Positions 17,875 through 26,758 of a stretch of 64,000 nucleotides of DNA are shown here, piece after piece. Below the pieces are notes generated by a model. It searched no databases and had not been told where the DNA came from. It saw nothing but the letters and a program-made list of their open reading frames with translations. The stretch comes from Verrucomicrobiota bacterium. Lineage in GTDB: Bacteria > Verrucomicrobiota > Verrucomicrobiia > Limisphaerales > BJHT01. The stretch spans positions 1 through 64,000 of the forward strand of contig BJHT01000004.1 in NCBI GenBank assembly GCA_014193395.1. Direction: 5' to 3'. Numbering within the stretch: the first letter of the stretch is position 1; each line of letters starts with the position of its first letter. The position numbers and the translations under genes were made by a program.

Positions 17875-18657
17875 TCACTGCCGGTCCCACAACGCCCGCG
17901 AGTCACCAACCGGATATTGCAGGCCAATCGCGCTGACGCGCATCGTCTTCGTGTGCCCGTCCACGAAACCGGCGACGGTCCGCACGTTGTGGCGCGGCAC
18001 GATGCGCACCGGCAACGTGTCGTAGGAAGCGTCGCCGGGGACACGGAAGTACACGGCCGAGGTGTTGGGGGCCTCCTTCCATTTGTCCGGGTCCGGCTCC
18101 AGTGGGACCGTCACCGTCCCGGTGTCGGCGAAAATCACCGTCGCGCTCGGCTGGGCAATGTCCGACTCGACGGAACGGGTGAGGCCGGCGAAGGCGATGC
18201 CATTGGGACCGCGAAAACTCATGCCAATGCCCAGCGGCTGGGGACTGGCACCGGGAGTGGTCGTGCTGCCGACCGTAGTCGAGACCGTCTTGAGCGCGGG
18301 GCAATCGAAGATCTTCGGGTCGGTGATCTGCTTGTGAATCTGGTAAATCTCGTCGATCCACCAGATGTCCGCCGGCGCGGGCACCAGGCACTGCGCCACC
18401 GCCGGATCACTGGCGATCCGGGGCCGATGGAGGTTGAGAAACACGCCGTTCTGGTCATCGAGATAGAGGCGATTGGCCAGCGCGATCTGCTTGTTGTTGT
18501 TCAGACATTTCGCGCCGAACGCCTTCTGCTTCGCGCTGCCCAACGCGGGCAGGAGCAGGCTCGCCAAGATGCCGATGATGGCGATGACCACCAACAGTTC
18601 GATGAGAGTGAAACCCGCGACCGCGGTCCGAAAATCCGTATTTTCACCAAGCTTCAT
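17875..18657 (-). CDS. type II secretion/type IV pilus pseudopilin with H-X9-DG motif
   Basis: This 260-residue protein starts at ATG 18657 (MKLGENTDF). The prepilin leader and cleavage/methylation motif is [19 protein letters not shown] at about residues 15-33, followed by the long hydrophobic helix. Near the C terminus is the H-X9-DG signature ([12 protein letters not shown]) of the large paralogous pseudopilin families of Verrucomicrobiota, Planctomycetota and Lentisphaerota. The protein would be processed by a prepilin peptidase at the inner membrane. No secretion-system genes are nearby, so it is an orphan; its specific role is unknown. The longer frame upstream of ATG 18657 lacks family features. 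Confidence 0.9.
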   Translation of the reverse strand: MKLGENTDFRTAVAGFTLIELLVVIAIIGILASLLLPALGSAKQKAFGAKCLNNNKQIALANRLYLDDQNGVFLNLHRPRIASDPAVAQCLVPAPADIWWIDEIYQIHKQITDPKIFDCPALKTVSTTVGSTTTPGASPQPLGIGMSFRGPNGIAFAGLTRSVESDIAQPSATVIFADTGTVTVPLEPDPDKWKEAPNTSAVYFRVPGDASYDTLPVRIVPRHNVRTVAGFVDGHTKTMRVSAIGLQYPVGDSRALWDRQ

Positions 18658-18870
18658 AACATGTGGAACCAGCGTGAAAAACCCGTGTAGGCGCTTCGTG
18701 CTGCATTTTTGTGACGCGCCGAAGTTGGCATTCCACCGTGACGAACGCAACCGTTTCGCCGGATGCACTTCCACCGCGCCTCAGCGCAACCATCCAGTCG
18801 AACCAATTCAAATCGACCACCGCGACCCGATGAACACAGGGCGGCGGAGCGCCAACCCGCAGCGCGCGGC
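18658..18870. other. gene-free spacer upstream of the pseudopilin
   Basis: About 210 nt between the start of the pseudopilin gene and the 439-bp repeat. No gene is supported. It should hold the promoter of the pseudopilin gene, but I see no convincing -35/-10 pair. Confidence 0.4.
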
Positions 18871-19309
18871 GCGCGAGGATTTTACGGTCGCACCGACGGC
18901 CAGTTCAGCTCGCCACCATTCCGTCCCTTCCCATTCCCTTGCCCCAAATTCCCCTGTCCAACTCGGCCGCACTCACAAACTGCTGCGTCCGGCCCTCCAC
19001 GCTGGGCCTCTGCCGTGCGAGCATGGGGCACTTCCCACGGCTCCTTCCCTCTCTGCGTTCCTTCCGATCTCTGCGGTGTTCCACTCCGCGCCACCACGAT
19101 CGGAACTTTTCCGGAAAACACCGCAGAGATCGGAAGGAACGCAGAGAGGGAAAGGGCGGAAGCGCGTACCGCGTTCCCACTGCGGAGGCTGTCAGAGTTT
19201 TTGGATCCACCCTTGCCGCCCCCCGCGCCCCGCGTTGGTTGCGGCCCGGCCGCCCTGTGTTCATCGTATTTCTGTGGTCTTTTTTTCCGTTTCAACTCGA
19301 TCGAAACGG
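18871..19309. repeat. 439-bp dispersed repeat, family C, copy 1, with long internal hairpin
   Basis: This sequence, beginning gcgcgaggattttacggtcg and ending near gaaacgg, recurs at 40711-41149 with the same length and few indels. An internal inverted repeat has arms at about 19045-19082 and 19113-19153. About 34 nt (starting ccctctctgcgttccttccg) pair perfectly with the second arm. The part at 18937-18970 is a heptamer-like run (attcccttgccccaaattcc), also found near 27375, 40768 and inverted near 47700. No credible gene lies within it; open frames through it differ between copies. Confidence 0.85.
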
Positions 19310-19367
19310 CCTGCTGGCATGGACCGCGCCGAACGGGAGTTCGGCGCTCCGCCCCGCTCACGGCCCG

Positions 19368-20177
19368 TCACCGCGCCTTCGCCTGCAAGTCCGCCTCCTC
19401 GTCGCCGAGCAGCAGTTCCAGCATCCGCTCCGGGCGGTTCAGAAAATCCTTGGTGATGCGAAAATGCTCGGTGTCGGCGTAGGCGATTTCGCGGATGCCT
19501 TGTTCGCCGAACTCGAGTATGCGCGCGTGCGGATACGCCAGCAGGATCGGCGAATGCGTGGCGATGACCAACTGGCTCCGGTGATACACCAACCGGTGCA
19601 GCAACGGCAGCACGCTCAACTGCCGCTGCGGCGAGAGCGCCGCCTCCGGCTCATCGAAGAGATAGATGCCGCCGCCTTGCAGCCGGTTCGTGAGCAGCGC
19701 GAGAAATGATTCGCCGTGCGACTGCGCGTGCAGGGACTGACCGCCGTAGCTGTGGGCCGCGCCGAGTTCATCAATCTGCGAGGCCACATTGTAAAAGCTC
19801 TCCGCGCGCAGAAACCACCCGTCGGTGAAATGGTGGCTGCGTTCGAGCTGGAGAAACTCGTGGAGGTCCGAGTGGGTTTCCCGCGTCGCGAACTCAAAGT
19901 TCCGGCTGCCGCCCTCGGCGTTGAAGCGCAGTTTGATCGCAAGCGCTTCGAGCAGCGTGGATTTGCCGCTGCCATTTTCCCCTACGAAAAACGTGACCGC
20001 CGGATGCAACTCGATCCGGTCCAGCGTGCGAATGGCCGGCATGTTGAAAGGATAACGACCGAAGTCCGGCACCGCCTCGCGCTTCAGCCGGAAGGCGGGC
20101 AGGAACCCGCCGCCCGTGAACGGGAGTTTGTCGTTCAACCCCAGCGTGCGCTGGGTAGGACGCGACGGCTTCATCAT
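19368..20177 (-). CDS. AAA-family ATPase (ABC/SMC-type nucleotide-binding fold)
   Basis: This 269-residue ATPase has Walker A GENGSGKST at about residues 66-74, an ABC-like signature SHGESFL at about 153-159, Walker B IYLFDEPEAALS at about 171-182, and the switch histidine in VIATHSPILL. It belongs to the predicted AAA_15/AAA_21-like soluble ATPases, resembling the ATPase part of OLD or RecF-type proteins, but has no nuclease or membrane partner nearby. A role in nucleic acid metabolism is only a family-level guess. It stands alone between two repeat-rich gaps. Confidence 0.85.
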   Translation of the reverse strand: MMKPSRPTQRTLGLNDKLPFTGGGFLPAFRLKREAVPDFGRYPFNMPAIRTLDRIELHPAVTFFVGENGSGKSTLLEALAIKLRFNAEGGSRNFEFATRETHSDLHEFLQLERSHHFTDGWFLRAESFYNVASQIDELGAAHSYGGQSLHAQSHGESFLALLTNRLQGGGIYLFDEPEAALSPQRQLSVLPLLHRLVYHRSQLVIATHSPILLAYPHARILEFGEQGIREIAYADTEHFRITKDFLNRPERMLELLLGDEEADLQAKAR

Positions 20178-20996
20178 TCTCCACCCTCGCCGCCCGCGTC
20201 GCCGCCGGAGCTTTCCGCGCCGCCATGATGGCCCAGCGTCTCTTCATTCATGTTCTCGGCTGTTCCGTGCCGCGACCCGGTGCGTGAACCAACCTCGTGC
20301 AAACCAGCGACCGTCTCCTGATCTTCCTTCGAGAGTTCCGGCCGAATGCCCCGCCGCTGGTTTCCTTTTGGCGGTGCGTGGCCAGCCGGTTCCCGTCCCG
20401 GAGGGACGCCGGAGGAGATTAGCCGGGGGCAAGTCCGCGCCCGCGGACGCCGCCCCCGGAAACGGTGCTGAGTGGTTCCGTGCCCCAGCGGGGCATCGAA
20501 GAAATGGCGCGGGATGCTGGACCATCGCCGGCGGCCCGGACTGCCCAAGGCGACGTGCGGTGGTTGCGACGCACGGAAACGCCCGGCCTGAAAAACTTCT
20601 CCGATGCCCCGCTGGGGCATGGCCCGTTCGGCGCGGCAACCGGGGGCCGCACCCGCTTGCGCTGGCTTGCCCCCGGCTAATTTCCTGCGGTGTCCCTCCG
20701 GGACCAGGAGCCACACCGCTGCAATTCTTGGAGCGGCGATTGACTGTCGGCGCAACGGCCAAATCCTCGCCACGCACGCGGATTTTTCCTGGGGCGCGGC
20801 TGAGTGCGCAGAGCACCAACCGCGGCAGGCTGGCCCCGATGGGAAGCCTCTGATTCCAACGGGCGCCTGCGCGGTTTCGGGGCTGCTGCGGCTGGTCCTC
20901 GGCGGCCACAGCCGCGCTCCGCGGGTTGCCGCTCCGCCGCTCTGTGTCCATCGTGTCTCTGTGGTCATCTCGGTGGTTCCACCGGCATGGCTGCGA
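20178..20996. repeat. gene-free region of nested inverted repeats (families E and F)
   Basis: No gene is supported in these ~820 nt. Family E: an arm at about 20389-20499 (with tcccggagggacgccggagg and gccccagcggggcatcg) is reverse-complemented at about 20602-20711 (gatgccccgctggggcat, then ttgcccccggctaattt), around a ~100-nt middle. Family F: an arm near 20795-20840 (ggcgcggctgagtgcgcag) is inverted near 20872-20922 (ctgctgcggctggtcctcgg); the same motif recurs at 45497-45535. Near 20938-20980 is a ctctgtgtccatcgtgtctc-type sequence shared with the ends of family C. Confidence 0.75.
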
Positions 20997-22412
20997 TCAA
21001 ATCTGCTCGAAATACCGCTGCTTCTCCCAGTCCGTCACCGCGTCGCCAAACGCCCGCTCCTCCAGCCGCGCGTGATGCGTGTAAAAATCCACCACGCCAT
21101 CCCCAAACGCCGCGCGCGCCAGCTTCGATTTCTCAAACAAATCCGTCGCGTCCCGCAGCGAACTCGGCAGCCGCGTGAGCCGTGGGTCCACATACGCGTT
21201 GCCCTGATATTCGGCCCCGCAATCCAGCCCCTCGCGCACGCCCGCGAGTCCCGCCGCCAGCATCGCGGCGAACGCCAGATACGGATTCGCATCCGCGCCC
21301 GGCATCCGGTTCTCGATGCGGAACGACCCGCCCTCGCCGACCACGCGGAACCCCGTCGTGCGATTGTCCACCGCCCACGCCATGCGCGTCGGCGCCCAGC
21401 TCCCCGGCTGATAGCGCTTGTAACTGTTGATCGTCGGCCCAAAGCACAAACACAGCTCCGGCGAATATTTCATCAGCCCGCCGAGAAACTGCCGGAAAAG
21501 TTGGGAGCCAATAACCGCCGTTCCCTCCTTCTCAGAACGTTGGCCGTTGGCCGTTGAACGTTGCGCGTTGACCGCTGCACGCCGCCCCTTGTCCGCAGCG
21601 AACAGATTCCTCCCGCCCTGCCACAGACTGATATGAATGTGACACGAACTCCCCGCCTCGCCCGCCGCCGGCTTCGCCATGAACGTCACCGCCTTGCCAT
21701 GCTGCTCGGCGATTTCGCGCACGCCCTGCTTGAAGAGCACGTGCATGTCCGCCATCGGCAGCGGCGCGCCGCAGGTGAAATTGATCTCGTGCTGGCCGCG
21801 CCCCCATTCGCCCTTGCTGCTCTCGACCGGCACGCGCGCGGCGCACATGCCATTGCGGATGGCGCGCATCAGCGGCTCATCACGCGTCGGCTGCATCAGG
21901 TGATAATCAATCCGATAATCGCTCGACGGTTGCAGGTCGCGATGCCCGGCCACCTGCGCCGCGTGATAGCTCTGATTGAACAAATAAAACTCCAGCTCAC
22001 TCGCGCACACGCAGCTCAGGCCTTGCTCCGCGAGCGCGTCCAGTTGCCGCCGCAACACCGAGCGCGGCGCTTCCGCCACCAGTTCTCCATTCGCCCGCAC
22101 AAAGTCACACAACACCAGCGCCGCGCCCGGTTGCCACGGCAGCACGCGCAACGTCTCGAGGTCCGGCCGAAACCCAAAATCGCCGAAGCCCGTGTCCCAG
22201 TTCGCGACCTTGAAGCCGTCGAGCGGGTCCATCGGCAAATTCACCGTGAGCAGATAATTGCACCCGTGCGTGCCATGCTTCACCACCGAATCGAGGAAGA
22301 AATCCGCGCAAAACCGTTTGCCCACCAGCCGCCCAAACGGGTCGGGAAAAGCGACGAGCACGGTGTCGATGGCACGGGAGCGGATGAGTGATTTTAGTTT
22401 CGCGAGGTTCAT
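20997..22412 (-). CDS. glutamine synthetase-like protein (GlnA/gamma-glutamylamide ligase family)
   Basis: A roughly 471-residue member of the glutamine synthetase fold. Recognisable blocks are ASELEFYLF (metal-binding glutamates), GRGQHEINF, GSSCHIHISLW (ammonia/ATP site), NSYKRYQPGSWAP and RIENRMPGADANPYL. The divergence and lack of nearby nitrogen genes suggest a gamma-glutamyl-amine ligase of the PuuA type or an unassigned subfamily rather than GlnA. Between LFAADKG and IGSQLFRQF about 20 residues are inserted, encoded by a 7-nt repeat tract. ATG 22412 is chosen; TTG 22424 is an alternative. The small gene downstream of 22663 ends at 22421, so the three genes may form one operon. Confidence 0.85.
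   Translation of the reverse strand: MNLAKLKSLIRSRAIDTVLVAFPDPFGRLVGKRFCADFFLDSVVKHGTHGCNYLLTVNLPMDPLDGFKVANWDTGFGDFGFRPDLETLRVLPWQPGAALVLCDFVRANGELVAEAPRSVLRRQLDALAEQGLSCVCASELEFYLFNQSYHAAQVAGHRDLQPSSDYRIDYHLMQPTRDEPLMRAIRNGMCAARVPVESSKGEWGRGQHEINFTCGAPLPMADMHVLFKQGVREIAEQHGKAVTFMAKPAAGEAGSSCHIHISLWQGGRNLFAADKGRRAAVNAQRSTANGQRSEKEGTAVIGSQLFRQFLGGLMKYSPELCLCFGPTINSYKRYQPGSWAPTRMAWAVDNRTTGFRVVGEGGSFRIENRMPGADANPYLAFAAMLAAGLAGVREGLDCGAEYQGNAYVDPRLTRLPSSLRDATDLFEKSKLARAAFGDGVVDFYTHHARLEERAFGDAVTDWEKQRYFEQI
21536..21582. repeat. 7-nt tandem repeat tract inside the glutamine synthetase-like gene
   Basis: On the plus strand the tract reads cgttggc cgttggc cgttgaa cgttgcg cgttgac cgctgca, which is a clear period of 7. 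It lies in frame in the gene and produces a low-complexity insertion (NAQRSTANGQRSEK region). Similar heptamer tracts with other cores lie in intergenic DNA of this window. Confidence 0.85.
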
Positions 22413-22420
22413 GGGAAGGC

Positions 22421-22663
22421 TCAACGGAGCCGGGCTGGTTTGGCACGCTGTTCCTGAAGTTTGGCGCGCTTAAATTCGCGGTAGGGATCCAGCAGCGAAC
22501 GCTCAATCGTCTCCCGCGTCATGCCGGGAATCGCGGCCCGCGCGATGATGCCGTCGAGGCGGGCGAAGTAATTGCGCTCACCGGCGGTCTTGTGTTCCTC
22601 GTCCGCCGTGTCCAGGTCGAACTTCGCCTGAAGCAGCGCCTCCAGTTCAGGATTTCTTGCCAT
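22421..22663 (-). CDS. small conserved-looking protein of unknown function (80 aa)
   Basis: I do not recognise this 80-residue protein. It is charged and predicted helical (MARNPELEALLQAKFDLDT at the start, RETIERSLLDPYREFKRAK near the end). Its ATG overlaps the end of the upstream gene by 17 nt, and its stop is just before the start of the glutamine synthetase-like gene, so the two small genes look co-expressed. No membrane segment or signal peptide is visible. A helical adaptor or DNA-associated protein is possible but unsupported. Confidence 0.6.
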   Translation of the reverse strand: MARNPELEALLQAKFDLDTADEEHKTAGERNYFARLDGIIARAAIPGMTRETIERSLLDPYREFKRAKLQEQRAKPARLR

Positions 22664-23063
22664 CGAAGACAGCGGCCAGAATTTCCGCCCTGCTTTCCGG
22701 AGTGAGACCGCTGTGCCACATGCGCTGGTCCGTGCGGAGCAGTTCCACCGTGGCTTTCACGTCGTCCAGTTTGAACTTCACGCGGCCCGGTGGGAGTCCG
22801 CCTTGAGATTCGGCCTCGGTCACCAGTTGCTCGCCCTCGGTGATGAGACTGGCGACCCACGTCCGGTGCTGGCGCAGATCCGCGGGAGTCGGGTCTTCCA
22901 GAATCATCCGTTCATCAACCGTGGCTTGGAACAAGCTCACCGATTTGAGCCACGCGACGATCTCCGAAAGCAGGTCGAACTCACCCGCGAGCAGATCGCG
23001 CTGATTCTGATCAATCACCAAACCAACAGCCTGCCAGCGGGGGGACTCGAGGACTTCGCTCAT
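22647..23063 (-). CDS. unknown 138-residue helical protein
   Basis: Not recognised. The sequence (MSEVLESPRWQAVGLVIDQN at the start) is acidic and helix-rich, with no membrane segment, no cysteines and no obvious catalytic motif. It overlaps the downstream 80-residue gene by 17 nt, an arrangement typical of a co-translated pair, such as toxin-antitoxin or chaperone-partner pairs, though nothing in the sequence proves that. Codon use and base composition match the neighbourhood. Confidence 0.6.
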   Translation of the reverse strand: MSEVLESPRWQAVGLVIDQNQRDLLAGEFDLLSEIVAWLKSVSLFQATVDERMILEDPTPADLRQHRTWVASLITEGEQLVTEAESQGGLPPGRVKFKLDDVKATVELLRTDQRMWHSGLTPESRAEILAAVFDGKKS

Positions 23064-23397
23064 GCCCCGACCATGCCGCGCAGCCGCCCCCGCGTCAACG
23101 CAGCCGCACCTCCCGGCCGAGCGCGCCTATCTCGCAGAGCCGCCACACCGGCCCCGGAGTGCGGACGTCCTCGGCCGCAGCGACGTCCGCACGCCCCGCA
23201 ATGCCGGAATCACTCAGCGCCAATCCGCGCTCCACCTCCCTCCACGCATAACCGGGCACACTCAACCCCAACACCCCCCGTCCTCATCCTTTCCCATTTT
23301 TCTGTCCCCATTTTTCTGCCTTCGCCCCCGGCCCCGCGTTTGCCCTTTACCTCCCCCCGCAGACCGTTTACCGAAATCCGAAACCACCACCGCTCCC
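23064..23397. other. gene-free divergent spacer
   Basis: About 330 nt between divergently transcribed genes. No coding region or clear repeat family is supported. It should contain promoters for both directions, but none is recognisable by eye. The sequence just before 23398 is C-rich and pyrimidine-rich on the plus strand. Confidence 0.4.
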
Positions 23398-25296
23398 ATG
23401 CCCACCACGACGCCCTCACGTCCCCTCACCGTTCTCCTCGCACTCTGTCTCTGCGCGACTCCCGCTCTCGCCGCCGATCTCACGCTGCCCCTCAACACCT
23501 GGGTCAAACTCAGCCCCCTCACCAACACGCCCCCGTCCCCGCGCCTCGGCTATGAAGGCGCGTGCGCATGGGATTCCGCCCGCCAGGTCCTCCTCCGCTA
23601 CGGCGGCCACAACCAGGGCGGCGGCGGCGAACAACACTCCGAGACCTGGACCTTCGATCCCCGCACCGCCCGCTGGAATCTCAAGGAACCCAACACCCTC
23701 CCGCCCGGCATCTGCTGCGGACAACAAAACGTCTTCGACCCCGTGCAAAACCGCTACCTCCGCTTCCCCTCCTTCAGCGGCAGCCACGGCTGGCAATGGT
23801 GGCGCGAGATTTACCTCAACGACTCCTCCGTCTGGAGCTACGACCTCGCCGAAAACAAATGGCGCAACCTCCGCCCCGTCCCCACCGCCCAGCCCCGCCC
23901 CCTGCGCTGCGCCGCGTGGGATTCCGACCACGCCGTCGTCGTCCTCTTCGGCGGCGAAACCAGCAGCGAAGGCACCCTCGTCTATGACCCTTGGGAAAAC
24001 ACCTGGACCCGAAAAAAACCCGCGCGCCAGCCCGAGTTCCGCAGTGGCGGAAACATGGCCTACGATTCCCTCCGCCAACTGCACATCCTCTTCGGCTCCC
24101 AGTTCAGCAACGACCCGCACACCTGGGCCTACAGCCTCCGCAGCAACGCCTGGTTCGATCTCCAGCCGCCCACCCTGCCACCCACCGACAAAAACGACGC
24201 CGTCCTCGCCTTCGATCCCTTCGCCGGTCAGACCCTCGCCCTCGTCCGCGTGAGCGAAGGCAAAGAAGAAAACGCCAAATCCCACCTCGAAACCTGGGCG
24301 CTCGACGCCGGCAAAAACACCTGGACCAAAATGAATCCCACGCCCGAACCGCCGACCTCCGGCAGCCGCGCGCGCAACCTCGTCTTCGCGCCCGAACTCA
24401 ACGCCTTCCTCCTCGAAAACCGCACCCATCCGCCCAGCGGCCCCGCCGAGCAACAGATCTGGGCCTACCGCCTCAGCGAGCGAAAACCCACGCCCGCCGC
24501 CACTTCACCGCTCCCCCCACCGCGCCCGCAACCCCGCATCATCGAAGACATCGTCGTCTCCGTCCTCACCCCGAAACAAATCGAACTCACCTGGAAAAAG
24601 TCCCCGGCCCCCGACCTCGCCGGCTACCACGTCGAGCGCGCCCGGGTCGAAGTCGCCACCGAGGACCAACTCAAGCGCCTCAAGAAACAAACCCCGCCCC
24701 TCGCCGAGCCATCCGTCGGCGCAATCACCCGCATCGGCCCCTTCACCCGCCTCACCACCACGCCGCTGCCGGACGCGACCTTCACCGACACCACCGTCGA
24801 TCTCAGCCAACCCCAACCCTTCACCGAAACCCCGCTCTACGAACGCAAGCTCCACCCCGATCAATTCGATCCCGCCGGACGCACCTATCGCTTCGCCGTC
24901 TTCGCCTACCGCGTTCGCGCCGTGAACACCCGCGGCGAACTCAGCGGCCCCTCTGCGGCGGAACTGACCATCCCCTCCGCGCCCCAATCCCTCTTCGCGC
25001 GCGAAGCCGGCACCACCTGCCAGCTAAAGTGGACCGCCAATCCCGAGCGTGCCCTCCGCGGCTACCGCGTCTATCGCATGGATGGCCGCTACGATAAAGA
25101 CGCCATCCCCCGGCTAACTCCCGAACCCCTCCGCGAAACCACCTACACCGATCCCGCCGCCGGCAAACCCACCCGCCGCTTCCACCTCGTCGCCGTGGAC
25201 GCCCTCGGCCAAGAAGGCTTCCCCTCCGCCCCGGTCTGGTACCAACGCGACTGGCAATCCTTCTACCAGCCCTTCGCCAGTGAGTGGCATCAGTAA
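23398..25296 (+). CDS. exported Kelch-repeat protein with fibronectin type III domains
   Basis: A 632-residue secreted protein starting at ATG 23398. It has a signal peptide (PLTVLLALCLCATPALA) and then a Kelch-type beta-propeller of about five repeats, with blocks such as LLRYGGHNQGGGGEQHSETW, VVLFGGETSSEGTLVYDPW and LHILFGSQFSNDPHTWAY. From about residue 380 two FnIII-like domains follow (IELTWKKSPAPDLAGYHVER and QLKWTANPERALRGYRVYR). Proteins of this kind bind glycans or other proteins outside the cell; no catalytic residues are visible. The longer frame upstream of 23398 is not supported. Confidence 0.85.
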   Translation: MPTTTPSRPLTVLLALCLCATPALAADLTLPLNTWVKLSPLTNTPPSPRLGYEGACAWDSARQVLLRYGGHNQGGGGEQHSETWTFDPRTARWNLKEPNTLPPGICCGQQNVFDPVQNRYLRFPSFSGSHGWQWWREIYLNDSSVWSYDLAENKWRNLRPVPTAQPRPLRCAAWDSDHAVVVLFGGETSSEGTLVYDPWENTWTRKKPARQPEFRSGGNMAYDSLRQLHILFGSQFSNDPHTWAYSLRSNAWFDLQPPTLPPTDKNDAVLAFDPFAGQTLALVRVSEGKEENAKSHLETWALDAGKNTWTKMNPTPEPPTSGSRARNLVFAPELNAFLLENRTHPPSGPAEQQIWAYRLSERKPTPAATSPLPPPRPQPRIIEDIVVSVLTPKQIELTWKKSPAPDLAGYHVERARVEVATEDQLKRLKKQTPPLAEPSVGAITRIGPFTRLTTTPLPDATFTDTTVDLSQPQPFTETPLYERKLHPDQFDPAGRTYRFAVFAYRVRAVNTRGELSGPSAAELTIPSAPQSLFAREAGTTCQLKWTANPERALRGYRVYRMDGRYDKDAIPRLTPEPLRETTYTDPAAGKPTRRFHLVAVDALGQEGFPSAPVWYQRDWQSFYQPFASEWHQ

Positions 25297-25463
25297 CTCC
25301 GCCCCTGGCAGCCCGTCCGGGAAATCCCTCGAGCCGCGAGTAGCTGAGTTTGGAGACTAAGTTTGGAGTTCCGCGTTTACGCGGCCCGCCGCACGCACGA
25401 CGCCCAAACCGCGTAAAACCGGAACCACGAAGAGCGGAGGGAACATAGATCGCCGGCCAGCTC
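25297..25463. other. gene-free spacer
   Basis: No gene is supported. The sequence around 25354-25420 contains ttggagttccgcgtttacgc, similar in wording to the ggagttccg-type repeats of the 138-bp tandem array, then leads into a family B repeat. Confidence 0.4.
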
Positions 25464-25655
25464 CTCCTTTGTAGGAGTCGAGGTAACGAGACTTTAACCC
25501 TTTCCCCGCGAAACACGGCCTGAGTCTCGCGGCCCTTACTGGCTCACGGCGCGCGGAATCGGAGCGCCATTTCACGACCCAGAGTACGGCGGTTGGATCG
25601 GTCCTCTCGCAGCAGGAGGCTAGAGTCTCGTGATCTCGACTCCTTCAAGGGCGGG
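25464..25655. repeat. ~190-bp inverted-end repeat, family B, copy 1
   Basis: The left arm (25468-25500) contains tttgtaggagtcgaggtaac followed by gagactttaacc. The right arm (25614-25651) is roughly its reverse complement, ending tctcgactccttcaagg. The middle (cgaaacacggcctgagtctc onward) is clearly related to the copy at 56006-56200. A third copy lies at 34022-34207. No gene is contained. Confidence 0.85.
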
Positions 25656-25929
25656 AGCGCGAGCGTCCCGCCGTCGCCGACTTGCGGAAGCGGAGTTGGC
25701 GGTCTCCGAATGTTTGTGTTTGGGTCGGTTTTAGTTCCCTACCGTTTCTCCGTCGCCACGGGCGGGGAGGTGAACCGTTCGCCAAACTTCAGCGCGAACC
25801 GCTGTGCCGCCGCAACCCAATCCAAGCCGGCCAATGACCGCCCGCCTCTGGAGCCTGGCCCGTGGAACTTCCCTTGAGCTTTAAGCTTTGAGCTTGGAAC
25901 TTTTTCCCACCCGCCGGCGCAGGCTTCAC
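25656..25929. other. gene-free spacer with a heptamer tract
   Basis: No gene is supported. At 25873-25907 a degenerate 7-nt repeat reads ttgagct ttaagct ttgagct tggaact, the same style as other heptamer tracts in this window. It lies immediately after the stop of the leftward hemQ gene. Confidence 0.55.
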
Positions 25930-26745
25930 TCAGAGCTTCAGGTACTCCCACAGCGCCTCGGGCGCGAGGCGGATGTTGGTGTAGAACTCGCCGAAATCGC
26001 CGTAACGCGCGCTGACTTCATCAAAGCGCATTTCGTACACGATCTCCTTGAGCGCATCGAGTTGGTGCGCCACCAGCGTGACGCCCCATTCCCAGTCGTC
26101 GATGCCGACCGAGCCGGTGATGAGCTGGCTGACGCGGCCGCCGTATTTGCGACCGACGCGGGCATGGCCGCCCATGAGTTTTTTACGGGTCGCGAGGTCG
26201 AGCAGGTACCAGTTGTCCGCGCCGCTGCGGCGCTTGTTCATCGGATAGAAGGACATGACTTCCCAGTCGGGCAATTCGGGGTAGAGCCGGTAATGCGCGT
26301 ATTCCTTGAGCTTGGCGCATTCGGCGGCGAGGCGAGCCGCGAACTCGGGGCTGTCGGGCGCGAGTTTCTCCGCGTGTTGCAGGCGCTGCTTCACGTCCTC
26401 CTCGCTCGACTGATATTCCGACAGTTCGGTGACGCTGAGATAGGAGTAAACCGGGAGCAACGTGCCGGGCGGGAAACATGTCTCGAGTTCGCGCTGCAGC
26501 CGGCCGATCTCGACCAGGTCGGCGGCGAAAATCATGAACGCGAAATCCGCTTTGCCGCCGATGTTGGCGTAGGTCGTGATGCGCGGATGGGAGGGATTGG
26601 AATTGGCGGCGACGAGGTCGGCCAGGCGCTGCCGGGCGTCGGCGGATTCCCCAGTTCCCAGTTCCGCCCAACTGACGCGGTCCACTTGGAAGAACAGGTG
26701 CATGACGTGAATTCCTTGATCCAGTTTGATGACGGGGAGGGGCAT
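25930..26745 (-). CDS. hemQ: heme-dependent peroxidase / coproheme decarboxylase, chlorite dismutase family
   Basis: A 271-residue member of the chlorite dismutase superfamily, in the HemQ-type clade that decarboxylates coproheme III to heme b. ATG 26745 (MPLPVIKLDQGIHVMHLFF) is chosen because upstream residues are repeat-derived. Family blocks seen are YSYLSVTELSEY, SFYPMNKRR near the active site, LMGGHARVGRKYGGRVSQL with the expected proximal-histidine region, and DDWEWGVTL. A cytoplasmic location is expected. It lies 61 nt downstream of a degenerate receiver-domain gene on the same strand. Confidence 0.88.
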   Translation of the reverse strand: MPLPVIKLDQGIHVMHLFFQVDRVSWAELGTGESADARQRLADLVAANSNPSHPRITTYANIGGKADFAFMIFAADLVEIGRLQRELETCFPPGTLLPVYSYLSVTELSEYQSSEEDVKQRLQHAEKLAPDSPEFAARLAAECAKLKEYAHYRLYPELPDWEVMSFYPMNKRRSGADNWYLLDLATRKKLMGGHARVGRKYGGRVSQLITGSVGIDDWEWGVTLVAHQLDALKEIVYEMRFDEVSARYGDFGEFYTNIRLAPEALWEYLKL

Positions 26746-26758
26746 AGGGAGTGGGTTC

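Noticed and set aside
26640-26670. Short 7-nt repeat (ccccagttcccagttccgc) inside hemQ as an insertion
   Set aside because: The encoded residues fit the normal length and pattern of the family, so an insertion is not supported.
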